Shown here: one piece after another, positions 8,684-18,442 of the stretch
Layout: each line of letters opens with the position of its first letter
Position numbering within the stretch: position 1 is the first letter of the stretch
Assembly (NCBI GenBank): GCA_017444095.1
Contig: JAFSXM010000029.1
Span: forward strand, 1 to 45,688
DNA from: Rickettsiales bacterium
GTDB taxonomy: Bacteria; Pseudomonadota; Alphaproteobacteria; Rickettsiales; Deianiraeaceae
Direction: 5' to 3'
Length of the DNA: 45,688 bases
The notes under the pieces: model-generated
What the model was told of the DNA's origin: nothing
Database searches by the model: none
The model's input: only the letters and a program-made list of their open reading frames with translations
Translations under genes and position numbers: made by a program

Positions 8684-9613
8684 TCAGTTTTTAACGAATT
8701 CATGATAACTTCTTTGATTAACTGGTTTTGATAAAGAAGCATCTTTGTATTTTTGAGTAATTTGAAACACTTTTGTTGATAAAAGTTTTTCTTTACCATT
8801 TTCATCAACTTTTGTTTTGCTAAAAGTCATACGATAGTCTTTCATTTGTTTTTGTTTATTTCCAACCAATCTGCTATCAAACTCAGCTTGCAAACTCATG
8901 TTTTGCGAATATTTATAAATTTCAGGTGCAAATTCAGCATCTTTAATGTATTCAAATTTTACACCACGGATACAAGATTTTTTTTCAATATCTCGTTTGG
9001 TTTTATCTTCTACTCCGTATTTTGCATACAAATCTAATACTTCAAATAAATATTTGCCATTATTTTTAAGAAGTTGTTTAAAGATGGCAAGAGTAAAACT
9101 GCCACAACCTTTTTGTGCTTTTTGCAAATTCTCACCAAACATCATAACTTGATATTTTTTGCCACTGAAATCTATAAATAAATTGTTATTTTTTATTATT
9201 AGTTGTTTCGTATAATTACTCAATGTCGGTATAGTATCCACACAAATACAATAATCTATGCCATTATATTTCACAAAAATAAATCCATATTTATGCCCTT
9301 CGTTATATTGAAATATTGCTATGGGTGTCTTTGAGAAATCAATATCCTTTAAAATATTCAAAAACTCCTCTGTATTTTCTGCAAATGATATGTTTATATT
9401 ATATTTATTGTTATAGTTCTTTATGACTGCTTTTATCTGCTCTGGATAAAGTGTTTCTCCATAAAAAATATCATTTTTATCATTTTGAATTACTGGAAAA
9501 ACTTTATCATTTTCAAGATAACCATATTTATAAAATATGGCACCAATAACACAACCAATAAACAAAACGGAACAAACATAAATGCTTTTTTTTATCTTAT
9601 TGTTAAAACTCAT
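8684..9613 (-). CDS. Membrane-anchored YopJ-like (clan CE) putative acetyltransferase/protease effector
   Basis: 309 residues from ATG 9613; an in-frame TTG at 9631 would add six. One hydrophobic span at about residues 10-28 follows a short basic N-terminus. His107 lies in NEGHKYGFIFV, Asp126 in CICVDTIP, and Cys170 in QKAQKGCGSFTLAIF, with Gln six residues before the Cys. The His-19-Asp-44-Cys spacing equals that of the YopJ triad as I recall it (H109, E128, C172). Some plant-pathogen members use Asp at the second position. YopJ proteins are injected effectors that acetylate host kinases, while related Ulp1 peptidases use a similar layout. An N-terminal membrane anchor is unusual for the family. 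This is the only clearly intact gene here ending in TGA. Overall identity is too low to be sure by eye. Confidence 0.6.
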   Translation of the reverse strand: MSFNNKIKKSIYVCSVLFIGCVIGAIFYKYGYLENDKVFPVIQNDKNDIFYGETLYPEQIKAVIKNYNNKYNINISFAENTEEFLNILKDIDFSKTPIAIFQYNEGHKYGFIFVKYNGIDYCICVDTIPTLSNYTKQLIIKNNNLFIDFSGKKYQVMMFGENLQKAQKGCGSFTLAIFKQLLKNNGKYLFEVLDLYAKYGVEDKTKRDIEKKSCIRGVKFEYIKDAEFAPEIYKYSQNMSLQAEFDSRLVGNKQKQMKDYRMTFSKTKVDENGKEKLLSTKVFQITQKYKDASLSKPVNQRSYHEFVKN

Positions 9614-9701
9614 ACAATATGATTTGTTCAATCAAGCACTAATTGTCAATACAAAAAAAGAAAAACATTTACATTATTATCAATTTTAATATAGTCCAAT
9701 T

Positions 9702-11441
9702 ATGCCAAATAATGCAAAAGATGAATTACAAGCTTTATTAAATCAACAAGGTTCAAAATCAATACAACACACAAAAGATGAGCCGGAACATTATAAACCA
9801 ATACAAACTGAAGCAGAACAAGAGTTTGTACAAAAATGTTGTAAATCAAAATATACAGAAGCTTGTTTAGAGCTTATGAAGGAAGGAAAAGTACCTTTTC
9901 GATTGGTTAGTGCAATATTAAATGACGATTTTAGTGTGTGGAATAAGATTTTATCTTTCTTTAAAAGTGATATATCATTGGAAAGTTTAATCGGTAAATA
10001 TAATATTGCTATTTTACAACAAGGCGATAGATGTATCGCATTAGACCCGACCGATGTAAACAATGACGATAAGATAAAAGATTTTTTTAATAATGCAACG
10101 GATACAGGACGGCTCATTATATGTTCTCACGGAAGTGGTACATATAACGACAAAACTAATATTATGCAACAAAATAATAAAGATACTACATTATATTTAT
10201 CAAACATACCAAGTGGATTGATTGCAACCAATAGTGGTATACAAGAAAGACATGATAAATATAAAAAAATAATACAATCATCAGCTCAATATTTTTATGA
10301 AAAAAATCAAGATAATCAAAAAGATATCATCATTGAAACTTTAAGTTATAGCAATTTATTAGGAGCGATGATTGCAAAAACCTTAGCGGAAGCAAACTTT
10401 GAAATCAGTGAATTAAACTTTATAAATGTAGCTAATAGCTACGGCTGTTTTCAAAGCGCTGATAATATAGCAAATACCATTTTATCAATAAAACCAAATG
10501 CAATAGAAAATATTAAAGAAATAAACACCGCATCAGACAGTTCAACACATCATCCTGTTGAAAACGGTCAATGCTTGGCAAACAAACTTAAAAATGAGTT
10601 ATCTCAAAAGTCGTCAGAAACACAAGTCAACAATGCATATGTCCATAGCATAAATAATGGCAAACGAGAAAGATACACAGGTAAATTTAATAATGGTAAA
10701 TTTAATGGAAAAGGAAAACTAATGATATATAACGAAGATGGAAAATTATGCCAATATTATGAAGGTGATTTTAAGGATGGTAAAATTAATGGAAAAGGAA
10801 AACTAGAGAGTTATAACGAAGATGGAAAATTACACAAATATTATAAAGGTGATTTTAATGATTGTAAATTTCATGGAACAGGAAAACTAGAGAGTTATAA
10901 CGAAGATGGAAAATTAGACTACTTGTATAAAGGTGAATTTAATGATGGTATGTATAATGGAAAAGGAAAACTAAAATATTATCAAAATAAACAACAGACA
11001 ATGTGTTATGAAGGCGGATTTCAAAATGGTTTGTATAATGGAACAGGAAAACTAATAAATTATAAAGATGGAAAATTAGACTACTTGTATGAAGGCGAGT
11101 TTAAGGATGATAAATGTAATGGAAAAGGAAAACTAATGATATATAACGAAGATAGAAAATTAGACCGCTTGTATGAAGGCGGTTTTCAAAATGGTTTGTA
11201 TAATGGAACAGGAAAACTAATATATTTTCAAAATAAACAACCAATCAGCTGTTGGAAAGGTAAATTCAAAAACGGTAAGCATGATGGAAAAGGAGAAGTA
11301 ATACTTTATGACAAAGATAGAAGTAATAATGATAATTCACAACATTCACAAAATAATGACATGAATAATTCACCAGTTCAAAAATACAACCTACAAGGTG
11401 TATACAAAAATGATAAAGATAAAGGCCTTAAAAATAATTAA
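9702..11441 (+). CDS. MORN-repeat protein with N-terminal caspase-fold-like domain
   Basis: 579 residues. The N-terminal half has a hydrophobic strand ending in SHGSG (His143) and, after ETLSYSNLLGAMIAKTLAEA, a second hydrophobic strand ending in NSYGC (Cys249). The order hydrophobic-His-Gly then hydrophobic-Gly-Cys is typical of clan CD cysteine peptidases such as caspases and the C80 toxin self-cleaving domain. The H-to-C distance of 106 residues is longer than usual. From about residue 323 run eight MORN-like units of about 28 residues (KFNGKGKLMIYNEDGKLCQY type). The gene is intact and divergent from the YopJ-like gene, sharing an 88-base promoter region. The MORN part is certain; the protease domain is inference. 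MORN proteins often bind membranes or lipids. Confidence 0.8.
   Translation: MPNNAKDELQALLNQQGSKSIQHTKDEPEHYKPIQTEAEQEFVQKCCKSKYTEACLELMKEGKVPFRLVSAILNDDFSVWNKILSFFKSDISLESLIGKYNIAILQQGDRCIALDPTDVNNDDKIKDFFNNATDTGRLIICSHGSGTYNDKTNIMQQNNKDTTLYLSNIPSGLIATNSGIQERHDKYKKIIQSSAQYFYEKNQDNQKDIIIETLSYSNLLGAMIAKTLAEANFEISELNFINVANSYGCFQSADNIANTILSIKPNAIENIKEINTASDSSTHHPVENGQCLANKLKNELSQKSSETQVNNAYVHSINNGKRERYTGKFNNGKFNGKGKLMIYNEDGKLCQYYEGDFKDGKINGKGKLESYNEDGKLHKYYKGDFNDCKFHGTGKLESYNEDGKLDYLYKGEFNDGMYNGKGKLKYYQNKQQTMCYEGGFQNGLYNGTGKLINYKDGKLDYLYEGEFKDDKCNGKGKLMIYNEDRKLDRLYEGGFQNGLYNGTGKLIYFQNKQPISCWKGKFKNGKHDGKGEVILYDKDRSNNDNSQHSQNNDMNNSPVQKYNLQGVYKNDKDKGLKNN
10675..11312 (+). repeat. Tandem 84-bp repeats encoding eight long MORN units
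   Basis: The string GGAAAAGGAAAACTA, or GGAACAGGAAAACTA, recurs about every 84 bases from about 10708 to 11213, so each unit is 28 codons rather than the classical 23. The two alternating versions (AAAGG and ACAGG) suggest that pairs of units were duplicated together. The extra five residues form a second strand, NEDGKLxxYYEGxF. Confidence 0.85.
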
Positions 11442-11467
11442 CAATAATGACCATCAACTATGATAAG

Positions 11468-11541
11468 TGCACCCGAAGGGACTCGAACCCCAAACCTTCT
11501 GATCCGTAGTCAGATGCTCTATCCAATTGGGCTACGGGTGC
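11468..11541 (-). tRNA. tRNA-Arg (anticodon ACG)
   Basis: The minus strand reads GCACCCGTAGCCC at the 5' end and closes with CGGGTGC plus discriminator A, a perfect 7-bp acceptor. The anticodon stem TCTGA/TCAGA is perfect and the loop CTACGGA gives anticodon ACG (read ICG after deamination) for CGN arginine codons. The T loop is TTCGAGT. The D stem has one C-A and the T stem one U-U mismatch, a mild degeneration often seen in reduced genomes. The 3' CCA is not encoded. Confidence 0.93.
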
Positions 11542-11656
11542 AACGAATAATATATAGCCGTCAAGATTGTAAAAATCAAGATAAAAAGATTGAAATAATA
11601 TTATACACAATATTGACAATATAATTGTTGTTTTGTATTAATAAACTGTTCATCGT

Positions 11657-12460
11657 ATGAACACAAACGAAAATAAAAGCAATAAAAAATAAGAAATAAT
11701 CATTTTTGATTTAACAGCAGAAGATGGTTCTTTGTTAAAAAGACAAGGAAATATAGATACTGTTAATAATTATATTATTGATGTTAGTAAAGCTAAACAA
11801 GAACATATGTTAGCCATATTTAAGAACGATCAAAACTTGGATGTCGAAGAAGAAAAAGAAACATTTAAGAAATACAATCGTACTGATGTCGTATATTCCT
11901 TAAAATATAAAATTACATGTAAAAATAATAATTATAATTATGTATATATAAAATATAATGATAATTGCTATGCTAAATTACCAAAGCAATTCACAATAGA
12001 TGGTTTGTCTAATGAATTTCTCTTAAATAACTCTGATGAATATTACATAGCATACGATACAGAAGCCAATTATGTAGAGTTGTTATCAAACAAATTCGCA
12101 AAATACTTTGATAAGATAACATTTGATAAAAACAATAATCAATTATCATATATGAGCACGAAATAACCATACAATATAATAGAATTTGTCGCAAATGGAC
12201 CAGATTATAATAATTTCATAGCAAATCGTCATGGGTGGTGGAAACAGGTTAAAAATGCTTTTGACGATCATCAATTTACAGATGGAATATCAAAACTATG
12301 CGGTATTGACACAAGTATGCCTACTTGTATATATGAAAAAGGATGTTGCGACGAAACAGTTCTTGATAAAAAATACGGCACTAAGACTTTTGTAGATATA
12401 CAACAAATTTTTAGTCTTAATGATGCAAATCAAGACCTCCAGATTTATAATGAATATTAA
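11657..12460 (+). pseudogene. Unknown protein gene interrupted by two in-frame TAA codons
   Basis: From ATG 11657 (MNTNENKSNKK) the same frame stays open for 267 codons to TAA 12458-12460 except for TAA at 11690-11692 and at 12164-12166. Codon use and composition are continuous across both stops (EIIIFDLTAEDG after the first, PYNIIEFVANGPDY after the second). Each interrupting TAA could be a CAA glutamine changed by one base. The C-terminal part carries CIYEKGCCDET, another cysteine cluster like those in neighbouring accessory genes. I do not recognise the family. It is most likely a recent pseudogene. The 144-residue middle segment could still be made from the TTG at 11732. Confidence 0.65.
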
Positions 12461-12611
12461 TGTTATATATAATCAAACTATCATATTAAATTAATAGCTA
12501 TACCAAAAACAACACAAATTGCTTACTTCCTTTGTTTACTGCAATGATTCACTATACATAATAAATATTATTTTAAACAGAGACTATTCAAATACTAAAT
12601 ATACTTATTCA

Positions 12612-15600
12612 CTAATTAAAAAGCCAAGTTAAGCCAGATGGTTGATTATGTATATATGATGAGGCATTATTCATATTCCGTGTTTGAAGACCGTTATAAA
12701 AACTATTAATTCCACGATTGCCAACATAACGACCTATTTGTGATTCTTGTAAAAAATTCCCATTCCCTTTTGTCCATACTGGGTAGTTCTGTTGTGTTTT
12801 ATTCTGTTGTGCCTGCTTTTCAAAAAAAAAATTTTGCCTTCTTGACCTTCTTGGAGACACATAAGTGTTTTTAAACATGTTTATAAGTGCACCACCAGGT
12901 TTGACAAATTGCCGTTGCGGAACATTATTAATATAGTTATTATAATTTTGATTTGCAATTTCATTAAAAATATTTCCGCCATATTCTGTCGATACCGACG
13001 ATGTGTTACTATATACATTGGTTCCTCTTAATTGAGGCTGTTTTTTGGCAATAGCTACCTGATTTTTTATTCTTTTATCAAAATAATCAGTAACTTGACT
13101 AAAATTATTGCTTTTGCTAACAAAGTCATCATTTACAACATTATTATCTTCTTTAATGCGAAATCTATCAAATACACTCTTATGTTTCTGCTTTGTTGCT
13201 TGCGAATCTTCTTCCAACTTTTCTTCTTGCAGGTTATCTTCTTCTTCTTTGTTTTTTTCTTCTTCTGATTCTGCCTGTTTTTGTTCTTTTTTATCTTCTT
13301 TATATTTTCTATTCTTTTGCTCTTCTATTTGTTGGTTTTCTTCTTCCAACTTTTCTTCTTGCAGGTTATCTTCTTCTTCTTTGTTTTTTTCTTCTTCTGA
13401 TTCTGCCTGTTTTTGTTCTTTTTTATCTTCTTTATCTTTATCTTTTCTATTCTTTTGATCTTCAGATTGTTCTTTTTCATCGTTCTCCTCTTCATTGTTA
13501 TCGTCATTGCTATCATCATTTCCTTTAATCTTTTTGTTTTTCTTTCTCCATATACCACCAGACACATTACCTTTATCACCATCAATTTTTTTGCCAATTA
13601 CATCACTACCGCCTTTTAAGAAATCTACATTATCAATAATAATTGCCGACGGAGAAATAAAAGACAATAATTTCTTGCAATCATTCATTGAGCATAATGA
13701 TACATCTTCGCTACCTTGTAATTTCTCTATTAATGCATCACATCTATCACATTCATTTACATGAGAAACAATAAAATCTCTTTTAAATTTTACAAGCTCA
13801 ACAATCATATTCCGCCTTTCTTCGTTTAGCGGACACATAATATACGAATAGCCATCATCTCGCAAAAGTCTAAGAATATCTTGATATCGTGTATCACGAA
13901 CACTATCCAGTAATTTTGTTAGTCTATTCAATAAGTCTTTGCTTTTTTCATCGTCTTGCCAAATATCACATATCTGTCGTGCTATTTGTCTTAATTCAAT
14001 CTGATTCTTACAGCCAAAAACATCTTTCCATACAGACAATGTTTGTAAAAACTCAGTGCCTCGTTTTACATATTTACTATCCAATGTAAATATAACCTCG
14101 TTACCGTCCATTAATTGCCCTATTTTATTAACAGAAATATTATGTGTTGTTTTATCATTATCATAATATACATCAGTAGTATACATCTCTTTTAATTGAT
14201 TAAAGACAGCTTTGTTATCATTAAATTGCAATTCCTTGACATATCTAACCCCATAATCATCCATTTTACCAGCAATAACGATTTTACCTGTATCTTGTTT
14301 TTCAAGATCAGTATTTTGATAAAAATCCAAATAAACTTTATAATTGTTATCAATTGCACCAAATACATTAGAAAAAGAACCATCTCTATCCAAAAACTTT
14401 ACCCTAATGTTCCTTAAACCATCTTTTCTTTTCGGATCACCTTGCATTTCAGTTTTTAAAACACTCAATGTATATTCTTGTCCATCTTTGTTAATTTTTA
14501 TTTGTTGATCTGCCTTTTTTTTCTCGTTCAATGCCGGTAGTTGTTGCATAATACTACCATCAACAATACTATTAAAAATACCTCCTTTATCAGCATCCTT
14601 TGCTTTTTCCAGCATATTTCCAATAGCATATAACTGGTGTGCATTTTGACATTTTGTTAACAATGATAACATTGCACGTTTGATATTACCAATATCGATC
14701 CTTACTGGATTTCCAAAATTAATCTTTCTTGCATGTGTGTAGATCTTGTCATACACATATACTAATTGTTGTTTATATTGCCTGATTAAGTCAGGAGAAT
14801 CTTTTAATATATCTTTTGTTGCATTTAAATATGCTTCACAAACATCGATATCAAAACTTCCAAGTAAAAAAGGACAAGCATCAAGCAAGTCGTCAACATC
14901 ATTTTCTGTTAATCTATATTGTTCAGCCAATTTGGTTAATTTAGCAACATCAGAAACATTCCACCAACCTGCATTATCTTGTTTGACACCTCTTAAAACA
15001 ATCTGCTTTACAGCAGGGTTAATAACCTCATCTGCACTTTCTGTAATTTCAAAATGATTATATGTTCCGTTAAACTTATTCCGACTCTTATTGTGTTGAA
15101 AAAATAACGATGTAGGTTGAATTCCGTTTTCAATAAACTTATTATTATCAATCAAAGAAACATCAATAGGCTCACCATTATCTTTATAGTTTGCAAAAGG
15201 TTGTATACCGTGTGTTACATCATTGTCAACATTAACAGCATCGCTTGATAACATAAGCATATGTAATTTTTTATCTGCATTAGTATTGTGATCAACTCCT
15301 TCAATAATACCCGTCTCGCTTGGTGTGTTTATTACACGGAAATAGTTTTTCACATTAGGCAACAGTGCTTTCGCTTCTTTATCACACATTTTAATTATCT
15401 TTTTAATGGCATTGGTATCTCCATCTAAGGAAATTTGCAATTTCCTAGCCACAGTCGATTTATCCCTTTCAGCCGACATTTCAACTGCTTTATCATTAGA
15501 CTGCAAAAAAGAAAGTACACCGTCAATATTTTTTCGAGTTAAGTTATATCTGTTAGCTATCGCATCATCATGTAAAACATTATACATCGCAGCCACCAAT

Positions 15601-18389
15601 GCATGATCGTTGGCCGCTGCAGCGTCAGCATTGTTTGCACCTGGACCAGCACCAACAAATTGTGATGTAAATTTTTTTCTGTCCCCACTAAGTGCCCCAT
15701 TGGCATTATTAGACAAATTAAAACAAGCTTGAAACTTGTTATAATTACCAACCAACAAATATTTTAATCCTTCACTCAGTCTCTTATATGCGGTATATTT
15801 GACTATATTGCCATTACCAGCATTATCTTTGTATGTAAAATTTGTAAATTTACCATTGTGTTGGCCTATTGTGCCGCGCACAATGTTACTCATACCGTCA
15901 TTCAAACCTTTAGTATCTATATCATTCAAACATGTATCTATTTGGCCATCAGGTATCTCCACACTTGTCCCAAATAATACTTCATATAATCTTGCTACAC
16001 GTAAAGGATCGTTACTTTGTTGTTGATCGACATTGTCTGCACCAACACCATTGCCGGCCAATGAATTATAAAAATCAGGAAGATGAATTTTTGCATAATT
16101 TATTATATCCTGTGTGTTATCATCAGATAAACATTTTTTAACAAAATTACTAAATATACTAAATCTATTTATTTTGTTGTCCAAATCATCAGTACCATTA
16201 TAAATATACCTAACCATTCCAAGAACTGCCCTCGATACATTAAATAACTCTCGTTTATCTGTAATCTTAGCAAGCAGCATATTTTTTAATTCATCAACAC
16301 CATCTCGTATGGGTTCTGATCCAACTTGCCAATTATCAAATCTATTTCCGGTTTCATCTAATACGCCGGCAATAAATCTTTTACCTTTGTCAAAAAAATT
16401 ATTAAATTGTTCCACATTCACATCACTAACTCGTTTGTATCCTAATATTTTATCTTTTAAGAAATCATTTTGTAGTTTCTTAATCTCTTCTTCGCTTTCG
16501 CAATTAGAAACCGAATTTATTACGCGACTAAAAATATCTTTCGTTGTCTCTTTTAGCTGTGGTATCTCTCTCATGTTCAATGATTTCTCGTTGATTTTCT
16601 TTATTATCTCAGTAAGAAATTCTTTTTTTATTTTTTCGTCAACTGAATAGCCTACATCTTCAAATAACCTTTTCGCATAATCAACAATATCATCTATGAA
16701 TATATCAAGATCTTTATCTTTATCTTTAACCCATAAACCCAACTTCAAGTCAACAATAACATCACCTATCCACTTCGTATCATCATTTTTTTGTAAATCA
16801 CTGGCTTTACTAAATACTTTCAGTCTTTGCTTTAAGTATGTAATGTAATGTTCTTCTATGTATGACATAGCTTTTTCATTAGCTATATGTGGTTCACCTT
16901 TTGTATAAACATTGCCAAGACTGTCATCACCAAGAGCATCATTAGCAGCAGCATCACCAAATGGGTGTCCAGCATCGATTCGACCATGACCACCCTCAGC
17001 TGGAATACGTGCCAAAGGCGGAATGCCAAGACCACCACGTGCTATATTATCTGCAAAAAAATATTTATTTTCTTTCAACTTTGCCTTTATCTCTTCATCG
17101 AGTCTTTTTCTAAATTCATCATCTTGCAAAGCTCTATTGGAGACACCGTTTTTTCGCATGTTATCTAAATCATAGCTAACATCGTGAAGATTATTACCTG
17201 GAGCGATATTCGTGTAATATTTAGTAGTACAATCCGAGTCATTAGGAGGGTCTTGTATCCAACCGGTACCTTGTACTGCTGTATTAATATTTTGTTTTGT
17301 TTTGACGGTATCTTCCATCTGTGTAATAACACGTTCGTTGATAAATTTTTTAACTAAATCAGCACTTGTATTTTGTGATGAAAAAATCTTCTCACTAACT
17401 TCCTTTAATGCCTTCATGACATCAGCTTTTTGGCTATATGTCTTGTTATTCACCACGACACCCAAACCTTGTTCTGGTGCACCTTGCATGTTATCGAAAG
17501 CTTTGTCTATAGTTGTTATTATATTGTCTCGTTTTTCAAGCACATCAACATAATTCATCCCTGTGTCTTCTAATGCTTTGTCATTTATATCAGCTGTAGC
17601 ATCTTGCAATGAAATATTTGAATCATTTAAAGAAAACAACTCTATCATTTCTTTCTCAATTTTAGATTGGCCACTGGTAAGCTTTGCTTTCTGTCCATCT
17701 TTTATGTGCCTGCTAACAACATCAATTGCATCATTTATGTTGCTTAAAAAAATACTATTTTTCGTCGAAAATTTAAAAATGTTATTACCAATTTCAACAT
17801 CACCCTCCAAACACTTAATTACGATATAATTCATTAATGCCTCAAAATACATTTTGTGCATTCTCATATTCTCACTGTTTTTTTCACTCAATTCTATTGC
17901 ACTAAAAAGCTTATCCAATAACTCTTTATTTTTAATTAAATTACAACAAACCAAATATAAAGTTTTTTTGTATTTCTTATTATAATTGTCTAATATTGTT
18001 CGCTTACCATCTTCGTTAGCTCCATTAAACAAACCTTGTGTTTCTCCGACAGTATTGTAATTTCTGCCAGCAGATTTTATATGCCATTTTACATTTTTAA
18101 AAGCATTAAAAAATTTGTCTTGTTTTATCTTATTTGATAACAAGTTGTTTTTGATATTTGTGTTTAACCTATTAAAAGTTTCATTAGATTTTGATATTGA
18201 TTCTGGCAATAACATTTCCAGCATTTTCTTATATCTCGTTTCGTTGTCTTCATTACCACTTTTCTTTAATTCATCACTGATAAGTGTAAACAACGGCTGA
18301 TTAAGTTTTTCATCTAATATATCATAAACTTTTTCATTAATCGATGTGCCACCTAACAAAAAATCTTGTAACTTTCCTAAGCCCTCCAT
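12612..18389 (-). CDS. Giant (1,925-residue) protein of unknown function
   Basis: One uninterrupted frame from ATG 18389, the longest in the window. There is no signal peptide and no clear membrane span. The N-terminal 1,600 residues look globular and helical with asparagine- and aspartate-rich loops and a short Ala/Gly-rich stretch near residue 470. Residues of about 1610-1735 are an acidic Lys/Glu/Gln coiled-coil-like region with an internal duplication (DKKEQKQAESEEEKNKEEED occurs twice). The last 180 residues are Asn/Gln-rich and basic (SPRRSRRQNFFFEKQAQQN), the sort of disordered tail often seen on secreted substrates. I recognise no domain. A sigma70-like promoter lies just upstream. 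That such a long frame is intact among broken accessory genes implies selection. A large effector or surface-associated protein is the likeliest role, but this is a guess. Confidence 0.9.
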   Translation of the reverse strand: MEGLGKLQDFLLGGTSINEKVYDILDEKLNQPLFTLISDELKKSGNEDNETRYKKMLEMLLPESISKSNETFNRLNTNIKNNLLSNKIKQDKFFNAFKNVKWHIKSAGRNYNTVGETQGLFNGANEDGKRTILDNYNKKYKKTLYLVCCNLIKNKELLDKLFSAIELSEKNSENMRMHKMYFEALMNYIVIKCLEGDVEIGNNIFKFSTKNSIFLSNINDAIDVVSRHIKDGQKAKLTSGQSKIEKEMIELFSLNDSNISLQDATADINDKALEDTGMNYVDVLEKRDNIITTIDKAFDNMQGAPEQGLGVVVNNKTYSQKADVMKALKEVSEKIFSSQNTSADLVKKFINERVITQMEDTVKTKQNINTAVQGTGWIQDPPNDSDCTTKYYTNIAPGNNLHDVSYDLDNMRKNGVSNRALQDDEFRKRLDEEIKAKLKENKYFFADNIARGGLGIPPLARIPAEGGHGRIDAGHPFGDAAANDALGDDSLGNVYTKGEPHIANEKAMSYIEEHYITYLKQRLKVFSKASDLQKNDDTKWIGDVIVDLKLGLWVKDKDKDLDIFIDDIVDYAKRLFEDVGYSVDEKIKKEFLTEIIKKINEKSLNMREIPQLKETTKDIFSRVINSVSNCESEEEIKKLQNDFLKDKILGYKRVSDVNVEQFNNFFDKGKRFIAGVLDETGNRFDNWQVGSEPIRDGVDELKNMLLAKITDKRELFNVSRAVLGMVRYIYNGTDDLDNKINRFSIFSNFVKKCLSDDNTQDIINYAKIHLPDFYNSLAGNGVGADNVDQQQSNDPLRVARLYEVLFGTSVEIPDGQIDTCLNDIDTKGLNDGMSNIVRGTIGQHNGKFTNFTYKDNAGNGNIVKYTAYKRLSEGLKYLLVGNYNKFQACFNLSNNANGALSGDRKKFTSQFVGAGPGANNADAAAANDHALVAAMYNVLHDDAIANRYNLTRKNIDGVLSFLQSNDKAVEMSAERDKSTVARKLQISLDGDTNAIKKIIKMCDKEAKALLPNVKNYFRVINTPSETGIIEGVDHNTNADKKLHMLMLSSDAVNVDNDVTHGIQPFANYKDNGEPIDVSLIDNNKFIENGIQPTSLFFQHNKSRNKFNGTYNHFEITESADEVINPAVKQIVLRGVKQDNAGWWNVSDVAKLTKLAEQYRLTENDVDDLLDACPFLLGSFDIDVCEAYLNATKDILKDSPDLIRQYKQQLVYVYDKIYTHARKINFGNPVRIDIGNIKRAMLSLLTKCQNAHQLYAIGNMLEKAKDADKGGIFNSIVDGSIMQQLPALNEKKKADQQIKINKDGQEYTLSVLKTEMQGDPKRKDGLRNIRVKFLDRDGSFSNVFGAIDNNYKVYLDFYQNTDLEKQDTGKIVIAGKMDDYGVRYVKELQFNDNKAVFNQLKEMYTTDVYYDNDKTTHNISVNKIGQLMDGNEVIFTLDSKYVKRGTEFLQTLSVWKDVFGCKNQIELRQIARQICDIWQDDEKSKDLLNRLTKLLDSVRDTRYQDILRLLRDDGYSYIMCPLNEERRNMIVELVKFKRDFIVSHVNECDRCDALIEKLQGSEDVSLCSMNDCKKLLSFISPSAIIIDNVDFLKGGSDVIGKKIDGDKGNVSGGIWRKKNKKIKGNDDSNDDNNEEENDEKEQSEDQKNRKDKDKEDKKEQKQAESEEEKNKEEEDNLQEEKLEEENQQIEEQKNRKYKEDKKEQKQAESEEEKNKEEEDNLQEEKLEEDSQATKQKHKSVFDRFRIKEDNNVVNDDFVSKSNNFSQVTDYFDKRIKNQVAIAKKQPQLRGTNVYSNTSSVSTEYGGNIFNEIANQNYNNYINNVPQRQFVKPGGALINMFKNTYVSPRRSRRQNFFFEKQAQQNKTQQNYPVWTKGNGNFLQESQIGRYVGNRGINSFYNGLQTRNMNNASSYIHNQPSGLTWLFN
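13211..13442 (-). repeat. 132-bp direct repeat inside the giant gene
   Basis: About 100 bases beginning CTTCCAACTTTTCTTCTTGC at 13211 recur with few changes at 13343, an offset of 132 bases or 44 codons. The copies encode the duplicated Glu/Lys/Gln segment. Their near identity points to a recent in-frame duplication. Confidence 0.85.
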
Positions 18390-18414
18390 GTTTTAATAAA
18401 TTTAAATTCAATAT

Positions 18415-18442
18415 ATTATAATGTTTTAAAAAAGCATTGCAA
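18415..18442 (-). promoter_or_regulatory. Sigma70-like promoter of the giant gene
   Basis: On the minus strand TTGCAA (18437-18442), a 16-base spacer and TATAAT (18415-18420) lie about 25 bases before the ATG at 18389. The -10 box is a perfect consensus. In AT-rich DNA chance -10 matches are common; the paired -35 and position support it. Confidence 0.5.

Noticed and set aside
11690..12166. TAA recoded as glutamine
   Set aside because: Most intact genes of the window end in TAA, so general recoding is impossible. The two internal TAA codons are better read as mutations.
12470..12611. Possible degenerate MITE end (TTTTAAACAGAGAC near 12573)
   Set aside because: It has only about 10 matching bases, with no partner end and no internal similarity.
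13032..13764. Several open frames opposite the giant gene's charged region
   Set aside because: They are Phe/Leu/Ser-rich mirror images of the Glu/Lys repeats, a composition artefact, with no start signals or family resemblance.
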